Source: Euborellia annulipes
Taxonomy: Eukaryota > Arthropoda > Insecta > Dermaptera > Anisolabididae
Reading direction: 5' to 3'
Length of the DNA: 64,000 bases
Assembly: GCA_023213315.1 (NCBI GenBank)
Contig: JAKCPI010000389.1
Location: 1 to 64,000 of the forward strand
The number at the start of each line of letters is the position of its first letter. Within the stretch, counting starts at the first letter, position 1. Position numbers and translations under genes: made by a program. Of the stretch, positions 47,195 through 58,967 are shown piece after piece. The notes below the pieces were generated by a model. The model was not told where the DNA came from. It saw only the letters and a program-made list of their open reading frames with translations, and made no database searches.

Positions 47195-50100
47195 TTAAAG
47201 CTCATCTTTGATATCATCATCTTCCTCTTCGCCACCTGATGGGGGCGGTGAACCACCAGCATTCTGATATAATTTAGCTATAATAGGTTGGACTATATCT
47301 TCAAGTTCTTTTTTATGTTTCTTGTATTCTTCTGTATCGGCATCTTGATTTTCTTCTAACCATTTAATTTGTTCTTCAATCGCCTCTTCCATCTTGGTCT
47401 TATCTGATTCAGCCAATTTGGAGCCTAATTTATCCTTGTCTCCAAGTTGATTTTTGAGAGAATAAGCATACGATTCCAATTCATTTCTAGCTTCAACTCG
47501 TTCTTTTAATTTCTTATCATCATCGGCGAATTTCTCAGCATCCTTAATCATTCTTTCAATATCATCAGGTGTAAGTCGGTTTTGGTCATTAGTAATGACA
47601 ATTTTCTCTCGGTTTCCAGTTGATTTGTCTTCAGCTGATACTTGTAAGATACCGTTGGCGTCAATTTCAAAAGTCACTTCAATTTGAGGAACACCTCGGG
47701 GGGCAGGTGGAATGCCTGTTAAATCGAATTTGCCTAGAAGATGGTTATCCTTTGTCATTGGTCGTTCACCCTCATAAACTTGGATTGTTACTGTATGTTG
47801 ATTATCTGAGGCAGTTGAGAAGATCTGAGATTTCTTTGTAGGAATGACTGTGTTTCGAGGAATTAATTTGGTCATGACTCCACCAACGGTTTCAATACCC
47901 ATTGTTAAAGGATTGACGTCAAGAAGGACAATTGCATCAGTATCTTGTTCGCCTGAAAGTACTCCAGCTTGAACAGCAGCTCCATAAGCAACAGCCTCAT
48001 CAGGATTGATTCCTCGAGAGGGTTCTTTTCCTCCGAAAAATTCTTTAACCAATTGTTGAACCTTAGGGATACGAGTTGATCCTCCAACAAGTACGATTTC
48101 ATCAACATCTTTCTTGTTCATATCTGCATCTTCTAATACTTTTTGGACAGGCTTCATTGTAGATCTGAATAAATCCATGTTTAATTCTTCAAATTTAGCA
48201 CGGGTAAGAGTTTCAGAGAAGTCTTCACCATCATAGAAAGATTCAATTTCAATCCTGACTTGATGAGACGCTGATAAAGCACGTTTTGCTTTTTCAACTT
48301 CACGACGCAATTTTTGTACAGCTCGGTTGTCCTTTCGAATATCCTTGCCCTTCTTCTTCTTATATAATTTAATGAAATGGTCCATAACACGTTGATCGAA
48401 ATCTTCACCGCCCAAATGGGTATCTCCATTTGTGGAAACGACTTCAAAGACTCCATTATCAATGGTCAAAAGAGAGACATCAAAAGTGCCGCCGCCCAAA
48501 TCGAAAACAAGAATATTCTTTTCGCCTTCACGTTTGTCTAATCCATAAGCAATGGCAGCAGCTGTAGGTTCATTAATAATTCGCATGACATTTAATCCAG
48601 AAATTGTGCCGGCATCTTTTGTAGCTTGACGTTGAGCATCGTTGAAATAGGCAGGAACCGTTACAACAGCATGTGTTACCTAAAAAAGAAAAAGGTAGAA
48701 TGTAATATTAAAAAAAGAAATAATTATTATGAAAGTGTATTTAAATAAAAAACTATTACGTACTTTACCAAATTAATTATGTAAAAAAATTTTTTTTAAA
48801 GTGATCAAAAGAAAACAATTTTGTATCGTTTCTCTAAGTTTGTGGCAGAAGTAGGAATAATTTTCATAATTTGATATTCCTAGTTATTATATATAAAATT
48901 AGTAAAAATAAATAATTGATTTTTTTAAAGATTTCTATAATCAACATGATAAAATTAGATTAAAAAGGTAAAATCAATATGAACAAAGAAAAAAAAATCA
49001 AAAAATTATTTATTTTCATTTTATAGATTAAATTATCTCTAAATGGAGAAGGGCTTCAAAGGCATACTTCCTGCTTATAATAGTATTAGCGAATTAGGAG
49101 TATATAAGGGGGGTGGGGGCTCCCCCGAAATTTTTCACTGAAACTCGTATACAAAAAAAAGGTCAAATGATATTCAGGACAGGGAAAAATGGAGTAATTT
49201 TGAGTTACGAGGGGAAAATTTACTAAAAAAAAAAAGTAAAACGGAAAAATTTGGATTAAAAAAAATTTTTTTATGAAAATTTGTCTTTGAGAGGGCCGGG
49301 GCTCAGAACATCAGGTATTTTAAAAATATTTTTATATTGGGGGAGGGGATATTTAGGAGAGTCGAGCCACTCCCCCAAAAAAAAATTCTATATACGTCCC
49401 TGCGAATTGGAATAAATCTAGAGACATTTTTTTTTAGGTCTTTTTCGGCATCTAAGGCCATTTAGACCCCATCCCTATTTATTTCAAATGATTTGTAGTC
49501 AAATCAAAAGAAATTTTCTCGCCTGGGACGGGAGACGAACCCGGACCTTAAAAATCTATAAACTCGGGAGAATTTCGGAACAAAATTATCGATGTCCAGA
49601 TATTTTTTATGTCAAGCTATAGAAAAAAAATTTACTTAATTTTTCAAATTTGTAATTTAGAGATAACAAAACGGAAGTTTCTCTATAAGCTTAACAAGTA
49701 AGAAATAAATTAATTAATTAAAAATTTATTTAAAAAAAAATAATTAATCATTAGATGGTTGAATGATAGATAACGGGAGTTTTAATAATTATGACCTAAA
49801 TAATCGAATAAAATGACGTAAGGAGAGTGGGAGAAAGATACAGTTAGTCAGGAGGACAATGACCGGCTCTCACCTTCTTGCCAAGGTAAGCTTCAGCTGT
49901 TTCTTTCATTTTTCCAAGGACCATAGCTGAAATTTCTTCAGGTGCAAATAATTTATCGCCTTGTGACGTGGCCACTTCGATATGCGGTTTTGAGTTTTTC
50001 TCTTTAACTTTAAATGGGAAGAACTTGATATCATGCTGGACTGCTGAATCGGTCCAATCTCTGCCAATAAGTCGTTTGGCGTCGAACACCGTGTTCTCTG

Positions 50101-52297
50101 GATTGGCTGTCAATTGATTTTTAGCTGCGTCTCCAATGAGACGTTCTCCATCAGGAGTAAAGGCCACGTAACTGGGAGTAATTCGATTACCCTGGTCGTT
50201 GGCGATAATCTCCACACGGCCGTTTTTATAAACACCAACACTAAAAAAAATCAATTTTTTTATTTAATAAATTATAATTTTAAATAATGAGATTTTATCT
50301 CTAATTTTTAAAGTAATAAAATTTCTCTCCTGATATTTGATATGTATGAAGGCATTTTTTTTTTCTGAATTTTCTATATAGGCCTACTTCTTTAGGTAGG
50401 TGTCGATCCGTAGGACAATTTGGAGAGATTTTTTAAAACGGTATTTACAAAACCTTTTTATAAAAATTTTGATAATGAAAAAAATTTAAGTGAGTTGAAT
50501 AGCTGAGTAGATCTTGTAGTAAAGGAATAAAGAAAGAGCGAATGCAGCTATTTTTATTTCGTTTATTAGGCAATTCAAGACGAAGTTTCGGTCAGATTTG
50601 CGACCATCCTCAGGGCTGAAGTGTGTCAATAAAACTCCTCAAAAGGTCGAATGGCGCAATTGTGTACAATATTTATTGCCATTTAATAAGAATCAAATGC
50701 TATGCGAGTCAAGATTAGATTTGGTCCTTAATAAATGGCTATAAATATTTGACACAATGCGCCATTCGACTTTTTGAGGGGTTTAATTGACACACTTCAG
50801 CCCTGAGGATGGTCGAAAATATGACCGAAACTTGATAATAATGAAGTGAAAAGAGAAAGTAAAAAATAATCTCATTTTAGAGGGACATTTTTACATCGTT
50901 AAAGTTGAGGAGAAAATCGATGATGGTCTATATAAAATAATTAGAAAAGGGATATCAAAATGAGAAAATTTTAAAATAAAAAAATATTTAAAAATGTTTC
51001 TATATTAATAAACACTCCGGATCAATCTAACTGATAGTGAATATATGGGTCAAAATCAGAGAGGTGAGCATTTTATGTTTTCAAATATCTGAAAAATTAA
51101 GTTTGTTTCTGAAAAAATCTAACAAAAGATGTTTTTTATAGCGCTAAATGTTATGAAACTTTCCTGGAGAAGCAAATACAAATTTTTAAAGTTCTGGCGG
51201 TCAATGAAAATTTGAATGAAAATTGTCATATTATGGTAGAGTCGGATATTATTTCGGGATTTGTAATTAATTTAAAATTCTAAGTTCGATAGTAGTATAT
51301 TTAAATGAGTATGTTAGTGTTATAATGATATTTTTGATACAAGAACTTTGTCCGAAATGTTCACCTCTCTGATTTTGACCCATATCCTTCTTCTCTTAAA
51401 TAAACTTTAAAACAAAAATGTGAGAATATTTTAATTATAATTACAAAATTCATAAAAATTAATATAACAAGAAAACTTCTCAAAATATTTAAACAATATA
51501 ATAAATATTTTCTTATTTTATCTATAATTTATATCCTCCATTTTTTCTGATCATATAGATATTATATTAAATTTAAGTCAAGTTGAGTGACATTTAAAAT
51601 TTTGATTAATGTCAAAAGTAAAATTTATTGAAAAATAAAATGGGAAAAAATACAAGCTACATGAAATGATGTTTTCGTTACTTTCCCTTTAATCACTTCA
51701 AAAGTATATTTATTTGGTTTAATAATAATCATATTTTTAATTGATTTGATTATATTAATAAATGATGACATTTAAAAAGTGATATTGTTAACTTTTGAAT
51801 TTTGAGATATAAAATTTTCGACGTGGCAAAGATAAAGGTCGGAATAATTTGTGATTTTATGGGAATTCTTTCATTTTTCAAAAAATCAATTAGAATTTGA
51901 CTTTTTGATTGTGCTTTATTTAACGAAATTATTTTATAACTATTTATATTATTAAATATAAACATGAGGATGAAGTATGTAATGACTTGGAACATGAGGA
52001 TCGGAAAATAATTACAAAATTAATATGAAATAAGTGAGAAATTATAATATTAGCGGCATTTAATAAAAAATTTAGTTTAAAAGTGAATTTTTGGAGAAAA
52101 AGTGAGTGAGTGAGCCATGGAGTTTGGAATGGATTTTTTTTGAAAAATTTAAGTTGTAAATATAAAACTCACCACGAATATGTTGTTCCAAGATCAATTC
52201 CAATTACCGTTCCAACATCTTTATCCTTTTTATCCTCCTTGGCGAAGGAGACGGCCCCTAAGAGGCAAATCGCCCCTAACGCTATGCACAATTTCAT
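47195..52297 (-). CDS. HSPA5 (Hsc70-3): BiP / GRP78, endoplasmic reticulum Hsp70 chaperone
   Basis: Three coding exons on the minus strand: 52297-52173, 50240-49874 and 48679-47195, giving 658 residues, the usual BiP length. Residues 1 to about 19 ([19 protein letters not shown]) form a signal peptide. The ATPase domain starts at [11 protein letters not shown], including the BiP-type cysteine, and continues with [37 protein letters not shown] and GGSTRIP. The substrate-binding and lid domains follow, then an acidic tail ending KDEL, the ER retrieval signal. Exon phases close exactly (125 + 367 nt = 164 codons). BiP folds secretory proteins, holds UPR sensors and drives ERAD and translocation by ATP cycling. 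Introns carry a Penelope-like inverted repeat and a hAT-type MITE. No frameshift or missing catalytic residue is seen. Confidence 0.98.
49096..49402. mobile_element. MITE of the CAGGGGCGTATATA family in BiP intron 2
   Basis: Begins AGGAGTATATAAGGGG and ends TATATACGTCCCTG, matching the element at 28655-28912. GCGAATT occurs on both flanks, so the duplication is partly preserved. No coding capacity. Confidence 0.65.
49436..49545 (-). mobile_element. SINE, second tail type, in BiP intron 2
   Basis: Begins AGGTCTTTTTCGGCATC and is nearly identical to 16575-16690 for about 90 bases, so both copies are fairly young. The head is lost after GGAGACGAACCCGG. Confidence 0.7.
50563..50845. repeat. Inverted repeat with CTGAGGATGG cores, in BiP intron 1
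   Basis: Both arms have CCCTGAGGATGGTCG, a loop, GACCGAAACTT; centre near 50710. Stem I pairing is poor here. Confidence 0.75.
51043..51389. repeat. Inverted repeat in BiP intron 1
   Basis: ATATGGGTCAAAATCAGAGA near 51045 and its complement near 51385, with TGTCCGAAATGTTCACC on the right. Possibly another worn Penelope-like pair. Confidence 0.6.
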
Positions 52298-52313
52298 TTT
52301 GTTTTTTTTTTGT

Positions 52314-52372
52314 CTGAAATAATTCAAAATATTTAGAATTGGTTTACTTGATTAACAATTCCAAATACTTAC
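52314..52372 (-). other. Short intron in the BiP 5'UTR
   Basis: On the minus strand a strong donor (GAGAT/gtaagt) at 52372 and an acceptor (TTATTTCAG) at 52314 bound a 59-base intron that ends 16 bases before the BiP start codon. It would place the first, non-coding exon at 52373 to about 52450. Inferred from splice motifs alone. Confidence 0.6.
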
Positions 52373-52499
52373 ATCTCTATTAATCACTGGTTTAAACGAT
52401 ATATCATATATTCATATAATATTGAGGTAAACTTTTCAGTCGAAGAATGAATGTGTGACTGGCGGCTGCGGATCGGCAAATATGAATAAGGCAAAGAGT

Positions 52500-52518
52500 C
52501 GTGGCCCACGCTGATTGG
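52500..52518 (-). promoter_or_regulatory. ER stress response element (ERSE) of the BiP promoter
   Basis: On the BiP strand the sequence is CCAAT, nine bases, CCACG: an exact match to the ERSE consensus, bound by NF-Y (CCAAT) and ATF6/XBP1 (CCACG). It lies about 200 bases upstream of the start codon and just upstream of the predicted non-coding first exon, the expected position. It predicts induction by unfolded proteins. Confidence 0.85.
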
Positions 52519-52578
52519 CTCTTGGGTGTGGAACGCAATACTCTGATTGGACGAATCAGAAAACGCTGGACCTCTGCT

Positions 52579-52589
52579 ATTGGCCCACG
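52579..52589 (+). promoter_or_regulatory. ERSE-II element of the BiP promoter
   Basis: ATTGG, one base, CCACG: an exact match to ERSE-II, also used by NF-Y with ATF6/XBP1. It sits 60 bases farther upstream than the ERSE. A third CCAAT box (ATTGG at 52546-52550) lies between them, so the promoter has three CCAAT boxes within 70 bases. Confidence 0.75.
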
Positions 52590-52794
52590 TCGCCATTCGG
52601 GAACCTTCTTGTTCAGTGTGGAAGCGCAACTTTCAAGTTGGATCCACAAAATGGTGTACACGTCAGGGAAATGATGACATTTTACCATGTGCTTGCTCTT
52701 TTTATCTATTAACTGACTCACCACTACTTTGAAAAGAAAATATTGGGGTGAGTTTTATTTTTTTTATGGATTTTTTTTTTATTCTGTTTTTCGG

Positions 52795-52940
52795 CAAATA
52801 TGGCCATTTAGGCCCCGTCACTATTTATTTAAATTGATTGGTAATCAATTCATTTTAAAATATCGCATGGGATGGGATGCGAACCCGCGACCCTTGATAC
52901 AAATGGTCAGCTAACCACTACCCCAAGACCCGAGGGCTAA
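52795..52940 (-). mobile_element. SINE upstream of the BiP promoter
   Basis: GGCCATTTAGGCCCCGTC, GGGATGGGATGCGAACCCGC, GACCCTTGATACAAATGG and CTAACCACTACCCCAAG: body and tRNA-like head of the second tail type. It lies about 200 bases beyond the ERSE-II. Confidence 0.7.
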
Positions 52941-53985
52941 AATCGATTATTGAGATAAATCTTTTCTTCTTCAATAATGAGATTGTTGGCGATTCTTAGG
53001 GAATGAGGAGGGGGAAGTAGTAGGGGGGAAGAATTATGGCATAAAAATTTCAAAATTTTTTATTATTAAATATAAGATATTTTAGGAACTCTAGAGAAGG
53101 ATAATAAATACTTTTGTGACTTGATGTCACTTATTAAAAGTATGAAACTCTGATCCATCGAATTAAAGACAATAAAAGGATTCAAAAAAAATTTTTTTAT
53201 ATATAAAAAAAAATTATTTTCAATTCCATTTAAACGGAATAAAATTTTAATGATAAAAAACAAAAATTTATATATTTTTTTAAAGGTTTAGTGTATAAAG
53301 GATTAAGAGTTGGGGGAGGTGGGAATGAAAAAATTTAAATATCAAGGTCGGAATCTAATTTCCTGCATTCCGATGTTTCAAATCCCCTAACACTTTCACT
53401 CCTTTAAAAAAGATTGATCTAGAATAGAGAATATTTTTTGAAAAACTTAATTGTCCTTTAATTTATTTTAATAAAAAAAATTTTAATTGATTTTTTTCTT
53501 TTAATTTTTTGACAAGCCCATATAGAATAAATTGAATTTACTTATCAATTTGACGTAGACTATTTTAAGAATACTTTGTATCAAATCTTATTAATTAAAA
53601 AAAAATAATTGTATGAAATTTTTAGGTAAATAATATTCAAAAAATTTGAATTTACCGCACTCTCAAATAATTCCATACTAATTAAAAAAATAATAATTTT
53701 ATTTTATTTTAGAAATTAAAATAATTTTAAAAAAAATATTTATGAGTATATGTATTATTTAAATTAATGTAAAAATAAATTTTTTCAAATATTTAATTTT
53801 TTTTTGTAATTAATTTGTATTGAATCCAGATATGTTAATATTATTAATTATTATTATGAAATTATTATATAATTAGATTTTATATAAAAAATATTTAATA
53901 TTATTTTTAATTTTAGATTAAAATTTCGTATTATAACGGAAATATTGTTTTCTGAACGAGCCCTTGGCGTGATGCCTGCCGGACA

Positions 53986-53993
53986 TATAAAAG
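53986..53993 (+). promoter_or_regulatory. TATA box upstream of the METTL6-like gene
   Basis: TATAAAAG sits in a short, relatively GC-rich patch (53955-54000) within very AT-rich DNA, about 200 bases before the chosen start codon. A start site near 54018 would follow. The GC patch makes this better than a chance A/T match, but no initiator is obvious. Confidence 0.4.
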
Positions 53994-54187
53994 CAAGGGT
54001 GAAAGAAAAAAAATTTCTCATTTGTTATTTTTTAAAGCATAATTATATTTGTATTAGCATTTATTTTCAAAATTGTTCATTTTTTATAAAAGGTTATTAA
54101 ATATTTTCATATTTTTTATTGTTTTTAAGTATTTATAAAATTTTTATGATTGTATTTAATTATTATTATATGATTCTCAGGATTCAC

Positions 54188-57100
54188 ATGGATATCGAGG
54201 AGGATATGAATTTGATGGAGGACAAATCGTCGAACCGTGTACTTCGCCCACTCACAGAGGAACAAAAAATGCAACTTGAAGAGCAAAACAAACGCCTTGT
54301 TAGTGAATTCAAAGCGAACCAATTAGAAATAAATGCAAAAAAAAATTGGGACTTGTTCTATAAACGAAATGAAAATCGTTTTTTTAAAGATCGTCATTGG
54401 ACCTGCAGAGAGTTTCAAGAATTATTGCACGATGACTCGTCGAGAGTTTTGTGGGAAATAGGCTGTGGAGTTGGGAATTTATTTTATCCACTTCTAGAGG
54501 AAGGACTCAAATTTAAGGTAGGTGTATTTTCTACATTTTTATTTTATTAAACAGATACCCTCAGTCTTTTCGGCAACTTAGGCCATATAAGACTTTATAC
54601 GATACCCGTAATTATGAATATATATATATTGGGGTCCAGGCTTTCTTATTTAGGCCATTTGGTATCAAAATAAAATCTAACAAGACCCTGAGTGTTGTTT
54701 ATTGTTTGTGAGGCCAAACATCCTATGGCCCTCGGGAATCGAACCCAGGATATCCGCCTTTCCGGGGCATAGGCGTGCTATCCATTGCACCAGGCCACCG
54801 GACCCTCGACCTGCACCAATAAAACTCACTTTCCCCTATTGCGCAAGTTACTAAGTGAAAAACTTTAAAGAAAAATTTATCACTTGTCCGCCTCTTTTTA
54901 AACCAGTAGAGAGACAGACATCTGGGTCTGCTCTAACACACTACTGTAAGCAATAAAGCCCTGAGGGCAGCGGGGTCTCAGGTCTTTGCTGCTTACACTC
55001 CTCTACTGGTTTAAAAAGCGGCGGACAAGTGATAAATTTTTCTTTAAAGTTTTTCACTTAGTAACTTGCGCGACTAACTGCATATAAGGGAAAGTGAGTT
55101 TTATTGGTGCAGGTCGAGGGTCCGGTGGCCTGGTGCAATGGACAGCACGCCTATGCCCCTGAAAGGTGGAGATCCTGGGTTCGATTCCCAGGGGCCATGG
55201 TATGTTTGGCCTCACCAATAAACAACACTCACAGTCTTTTTAAATATATCTATGACTTGTCCGAATCGAGGTATTTTGAATACTATTATCTTATTCAAAT
55301 ATATAGATCTAGAAAAATATTTAAATAAATCATCGGACTGCTTGGGATCCGAACCCTCGACCCTTGGTATACAATGTAGGCGCGCCTCCAACTACGCCTA
55401 GGGCACAATAACAATTTATTTGTTTGCTACTCTTCTAAGAGGCCGCGGCCCACTACTTTAAGAAGCACTGTTCTGGGTGATATAGTTCCTCATTTCCGAA
55501 CCGTACATTTTACAGGAAAATCTTTTTGTTTATAGATTATAAAAGTAATGAGTAATAACAAGTCAGAAATTGCAATTCACAAGAACCAATATTTATATTG
55601 ATTGAAGATGGCCTAGACCAGTGGTTCCCAACCGGTGTGCCCCGGCACCCAAGGGTGCCGCGAGAATGCCTAAGGGGTGCCGCGAGATATTTAGATAAAA
55701 AAAAATAAAATAAAGAGGCGAAAAAATAAAGTTTTGCTAAAAAAAGGTCAAATGATTAAAATGGAAGCGGCAAAATTTTCCGTAGATCGGAAAAAATTAA
55801 CCTTTGCCAAAAAAAAGGTCAAATGATTTTCACGCAAGGGAAAAAAATTTGCCCGGGGTGGAAAAAAATTGGGAAAAAAAGGAAGGGTGCCGCTAGTGTG
55901 TAATATTATTCCCAACGCACCTTTGGGGTGCCGTGGACTTCAAAAGGTTGGGAAACGCTGGCCTAGACCATTGGCCGAAACGTCCGCCTGGAACGGCAAC
56001 AATAAAAGAAATAAATTTGGCTGCATATGTCTTGAATTTTTATAATACTTCCAACTACAAAGACATACCTCACAATATTTATATATATTTTTTTTACACA
56101 TTTTTATATCGCTTGCTTGGAATCAGAGTGGCGAAAGTCCGAAAATTCAATTTTTGAGTTAAGCCTAGCAAACGTTGCTAAAAGATCTTCTCTTTTGAAT
56201 GCCAAAGTGGCGAAAAGATATTTCCATTCTTTGCTATTGATTCTGACCTATTCATTTGTTTATAATGGATAATTGGAGATAAGGGCCTCAAAAAGCAACT
56301 ATTCATTTGTTGCCCGGCTATCAAAATGTACATCTTTATGTATATATACATATAAATAGCCGGGCAACAAATTAATAGTCCAGAATATGTTTATAAAACT
56401 TTAAAACCCCTTTTCTCGAATTGTTGAATTTTGGGCTTTCGCCACTATGATTCTCAGCATATATAATTATTTTTGTAAATTGCGATTCCTCGCTTGTTAT
56501 TGCCTATTAACTATTAAAGATTATAAAATATTTTATGATACAAAAACGTGCGTCTTGGGATATATAGTATTTAGAATACTATTTATATATATATATAAAA
56601 GGAATAGCCTTGTAGCCAACTCTAAATAAAGAAAAAAAAATATTATTAGGAGAATTTTTAATTATAGACCACATTTTTGTATTAAATATTTATTAAAAAT
56701 ATATAAATACTGTACTGTACATGTACATGTACATTTCACACCACAAAAGCTTTAATAAACACAAAAAAAAATATATCAATTATTTATAAAGTTCTTCTAT
56801 ATTGTATCTACAGGTATTCGCCTGTGATTTATCTCCACGTGCCATTTCCATGCTGAAGAGTCATCCACTTTATTCTTCTTCAAACATCGAGGCTTTTAGT
56901 GCTGATGTGACCTGTTCAAATGAATTGCATCAGATTCCTCTGGGTTCCGTTGACGTGGCCACTTTAGTTTTTGTTCTTTCTTCAATTCATCCTCAAAAAT
57001 GGGATCATGCTTTAACAAATATTTATCAATGTATAAAACCTGGAGGTTGGCTACTCTTCAGAGATTATGGACGTTATGATATGGCCCAATTGCGCTTCAA

Positions 57101-57454
57101 ATCAGGGCATAAAATTGCTGAAAATCTCTACATGCGTCAGGTATAGGATTTTTACATTTTGGGAGAATGGAACCATGTTTAATTCATATTATATTGTAGG
57201 ATGGAACAAGAAGCTACTATTTTTTAGTAGAAGAGTTGGAAATATTATGTAAAAATGCTGGATTTGAATCTATCATTTGTGAATATGTTGATCGTCGGAC
57301 AATAAACAAAAAGAAAAAATCGATGTTCCTCGAATATTTCTTCAAGGGAAATTCCGAAAACCATTTGCTGGAGCATAGTAAGAAATACCTAGATATTAAT
57401 ATATTTATTGATCACATTCTAAATGATGAACAAACTATTTATGAATTTATATGA
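54188..57454 (+). CDS. METTL6: METTL6-like tRNA (cytidine-N3) methyltransferase
   Basis: Three exons, 54188-54517, 56814-57140 and 57200-57454, all meeting in phase 0, give 303 residues, close to the family length. The N-terminal part has KNWDLFYKRN and FFKDRHW, the signature of the METTL2/6/8 group. The Rossmann methyltransferase follows: SAM-binding motif I WEIGCGVGN (about residues 92-100), ACDLSPRAI, SVDVATLVFVLSSIHP, then GGWLLFRDYGRYD and LYMRQDGTRSYYF. METTL6 makes 3-methylcytidine at position 32 of tRNA-Ser in vertebrates; METTL2 acts on tRNA-Thr/Arg. The short N-terminus and RRTINKKK tail favour METTL6. In-frame upstream ATGs exist at 54146 and 54170, but a CTCAG acceptor-like site at 54180 and the family N-terminus favour 54188. 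Intron 1 (2.3 kb) is full of nested transposons. Confidence 0.9.
54550..55410 (-). mobile_element. SINE on the minus strand split by a foldback element
   Basis: The tail half (AGTCTTTTCGGCAACTTAGG, GGGGTCCAGGC, GGCCATTTGGTATC) lies at 54550-54668 and the head half (CATCGGACTGCTTGGGATCC to CTACGCCTAGGGC) at 55325-55410. The 54690-55232 palindrome separates them, so the SINE is older. Confidence 0.65.
54690..55232. mobile_element. Palindromic element with a tRNA-like sequence at each end
   Basis: Arms of about 240 bases: GAGTGTTGTTTATTG outward, then a tRNA-Arg-like head (GGCCTGGTGCAATGGACAGC, B box GGTTCGATTCC) and AAGTGATAAATTTTTC inward. The heads do not close an acceptor stem, so these are SINE-like, not working tRNAs. 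Confidence 0.82.
55619..55960. mobile_element. hAT-type MITE, CAGTGGTTCCCAACC family
   Basis: Ends CAGTGGTTCCCAACCGG and GGTTGGGAAACGCTG with a perfect 8-bp duplication GCCTAGAC (55611-55618, 55961-55968). The CAGTGGTTCCCAACC terminus is a widespread hAT MITE end. It split a hammerhead-like motif (see findings). Confidence 0.88.
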
Positions 57455-58034
57455 TTTTCAAATTTATTAGCTCTAACTGATTTATTAATCCAATATATAA
57501 AATTTTTCATTTTTGTATTTTGTAATTTACATAGGCCCGTTTAATTTTTCCAGAAAAACAAGAAAATTTGCTACTTTGTTTAAATGAAAAATGATAAATC
57601 AACAAGTTTCATTTTAAATTGAGCTCAAGATTAGCAAGCAAAAAGCCGTCTCAGCTCATTCAAGAATAACGATATATTCTCAAACTTCATAGTACAGTGA
57701 TGAATAGAGAAAAAGTCATCAGCATGGTAAATATCATTTTATAATTAAATAAAATTATTATTTAAGCGGACTTTAGATTTCCATTTAGAATTATATACGT
57801 ACAAACTATTACTTCAGTTATTATTCTAAAAATGGATAGAGAAAAGGAGGTGGCCTAGATTAGGAGTGCCATATTTTTTTTTTACTTCCTCTTGCCTAAA
57901 TATGTTAATATATATAGAGAGAAAGTATTGGATTCATGTCAAAAATTCGATGTCGAGATTTTGATGGATATACAAAAATGGTCAAGAGTTTTCTGAAGGC
58001 TAATAATTTCAGAATAGATTGCATTTTAGTGATG

Positions 58035-58560
58035 GAACGATACTCTAGTCAGCACTTCCAGTACCGGGGCCTTTGGCGGGAATAAGCAGGTAAAGTTGCG
58101 GGAAGATGGTTTTTCGCAAATATCTCGAAAACTATGCTGTCTTCCGCAAAAATTCATCTATGCAAAAATAATCGAAATTAAATTACAAACAAAAATGGTC
58201 TAGTATATATTCACACTAAAGTAAAAGGTTCGGAAGATATAGAGGTGTAAAATTTGTAATTCATATAATGGTTGTCATGGTAACAAGATATAAATATTTC
58301 TCTATCTCACAATCAGTGTCTCCTTTCATATGAATTATAAATTTTACCCCTCTAAATCTCCCGAACCGTTCACTTTAGCGTGATTATATACTAGACCATT
58401 TTTGTTTGAAATTGAATTTCGATTCTTTTTGTATAGATGAATCTTTGAGGAAAACCGCAGTTTTCGAGATATTTACAAAAAACCATGTTTCCGCAACTTT
58501 ACCGGCTTATTTCCGCCAAAGGCCCAGGTACTGGAAGTGCTGACTCTAGAGTTTCTTTCT
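58035..58560. mobile_element. Foldback MITE with 230-base arms
   Basis: Arms begin TCTAGTCAGCACTTCCAGTA and run through TTTGGCGGGAATAAGC to a centre near 58300. No ORF. TATA-type short flanks only. Confidence 0.8.
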
Positions 58561-58967
58561 ATCCATGGGCGTACCCAACGAGGGGCAGGGGGCAGCTGCC
58601 CCCCCCCCTAGAAGCAAGAAAAAAAAATGTTTATAAACTGATGAAACGAAACAAAATTAGGTAGGGCGATGGCGAAGGGGAATGATTTAGGATTCTTGGG
58701 TTTCTATGCCCATAATTCGAAGGCTTTACTCCTCTATATAAAAAAAAGCTATGCCACAATCTGGACGGCCATGATCTCCCCCCTGGACGACCATGGTCGC
58801 CCCCCCCCCTTCAGAAAACTCTTGCCCATTTATTTTTGTCGCCAGCACTATAATATTGTATATCGGCGGAAACTAAATATATGTCGACACGAAAAATGTT
58901 TAATGAGGTCATAGACGTGACATCAAATAATTTTTACTTGGTAATTATTGGTAAATATAAAAACTAA

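Noticed and set aside
47620..48462. Short ORFs inside the BiP third exon
   Set aside because: Shadows of the BiP reading frame.
55127..55200. Possible functional tRNA-Arg
   Set aside because: A and B boxes are present, but the acceptor stem does not close, and a mirror copy lies at the other end of a transposon-like palindrome.
57682..57726. Extra C/D snoRNA from a TGATGA at about 57681
   Set aside because: No box D at a suitable distance and no guide match noticed.
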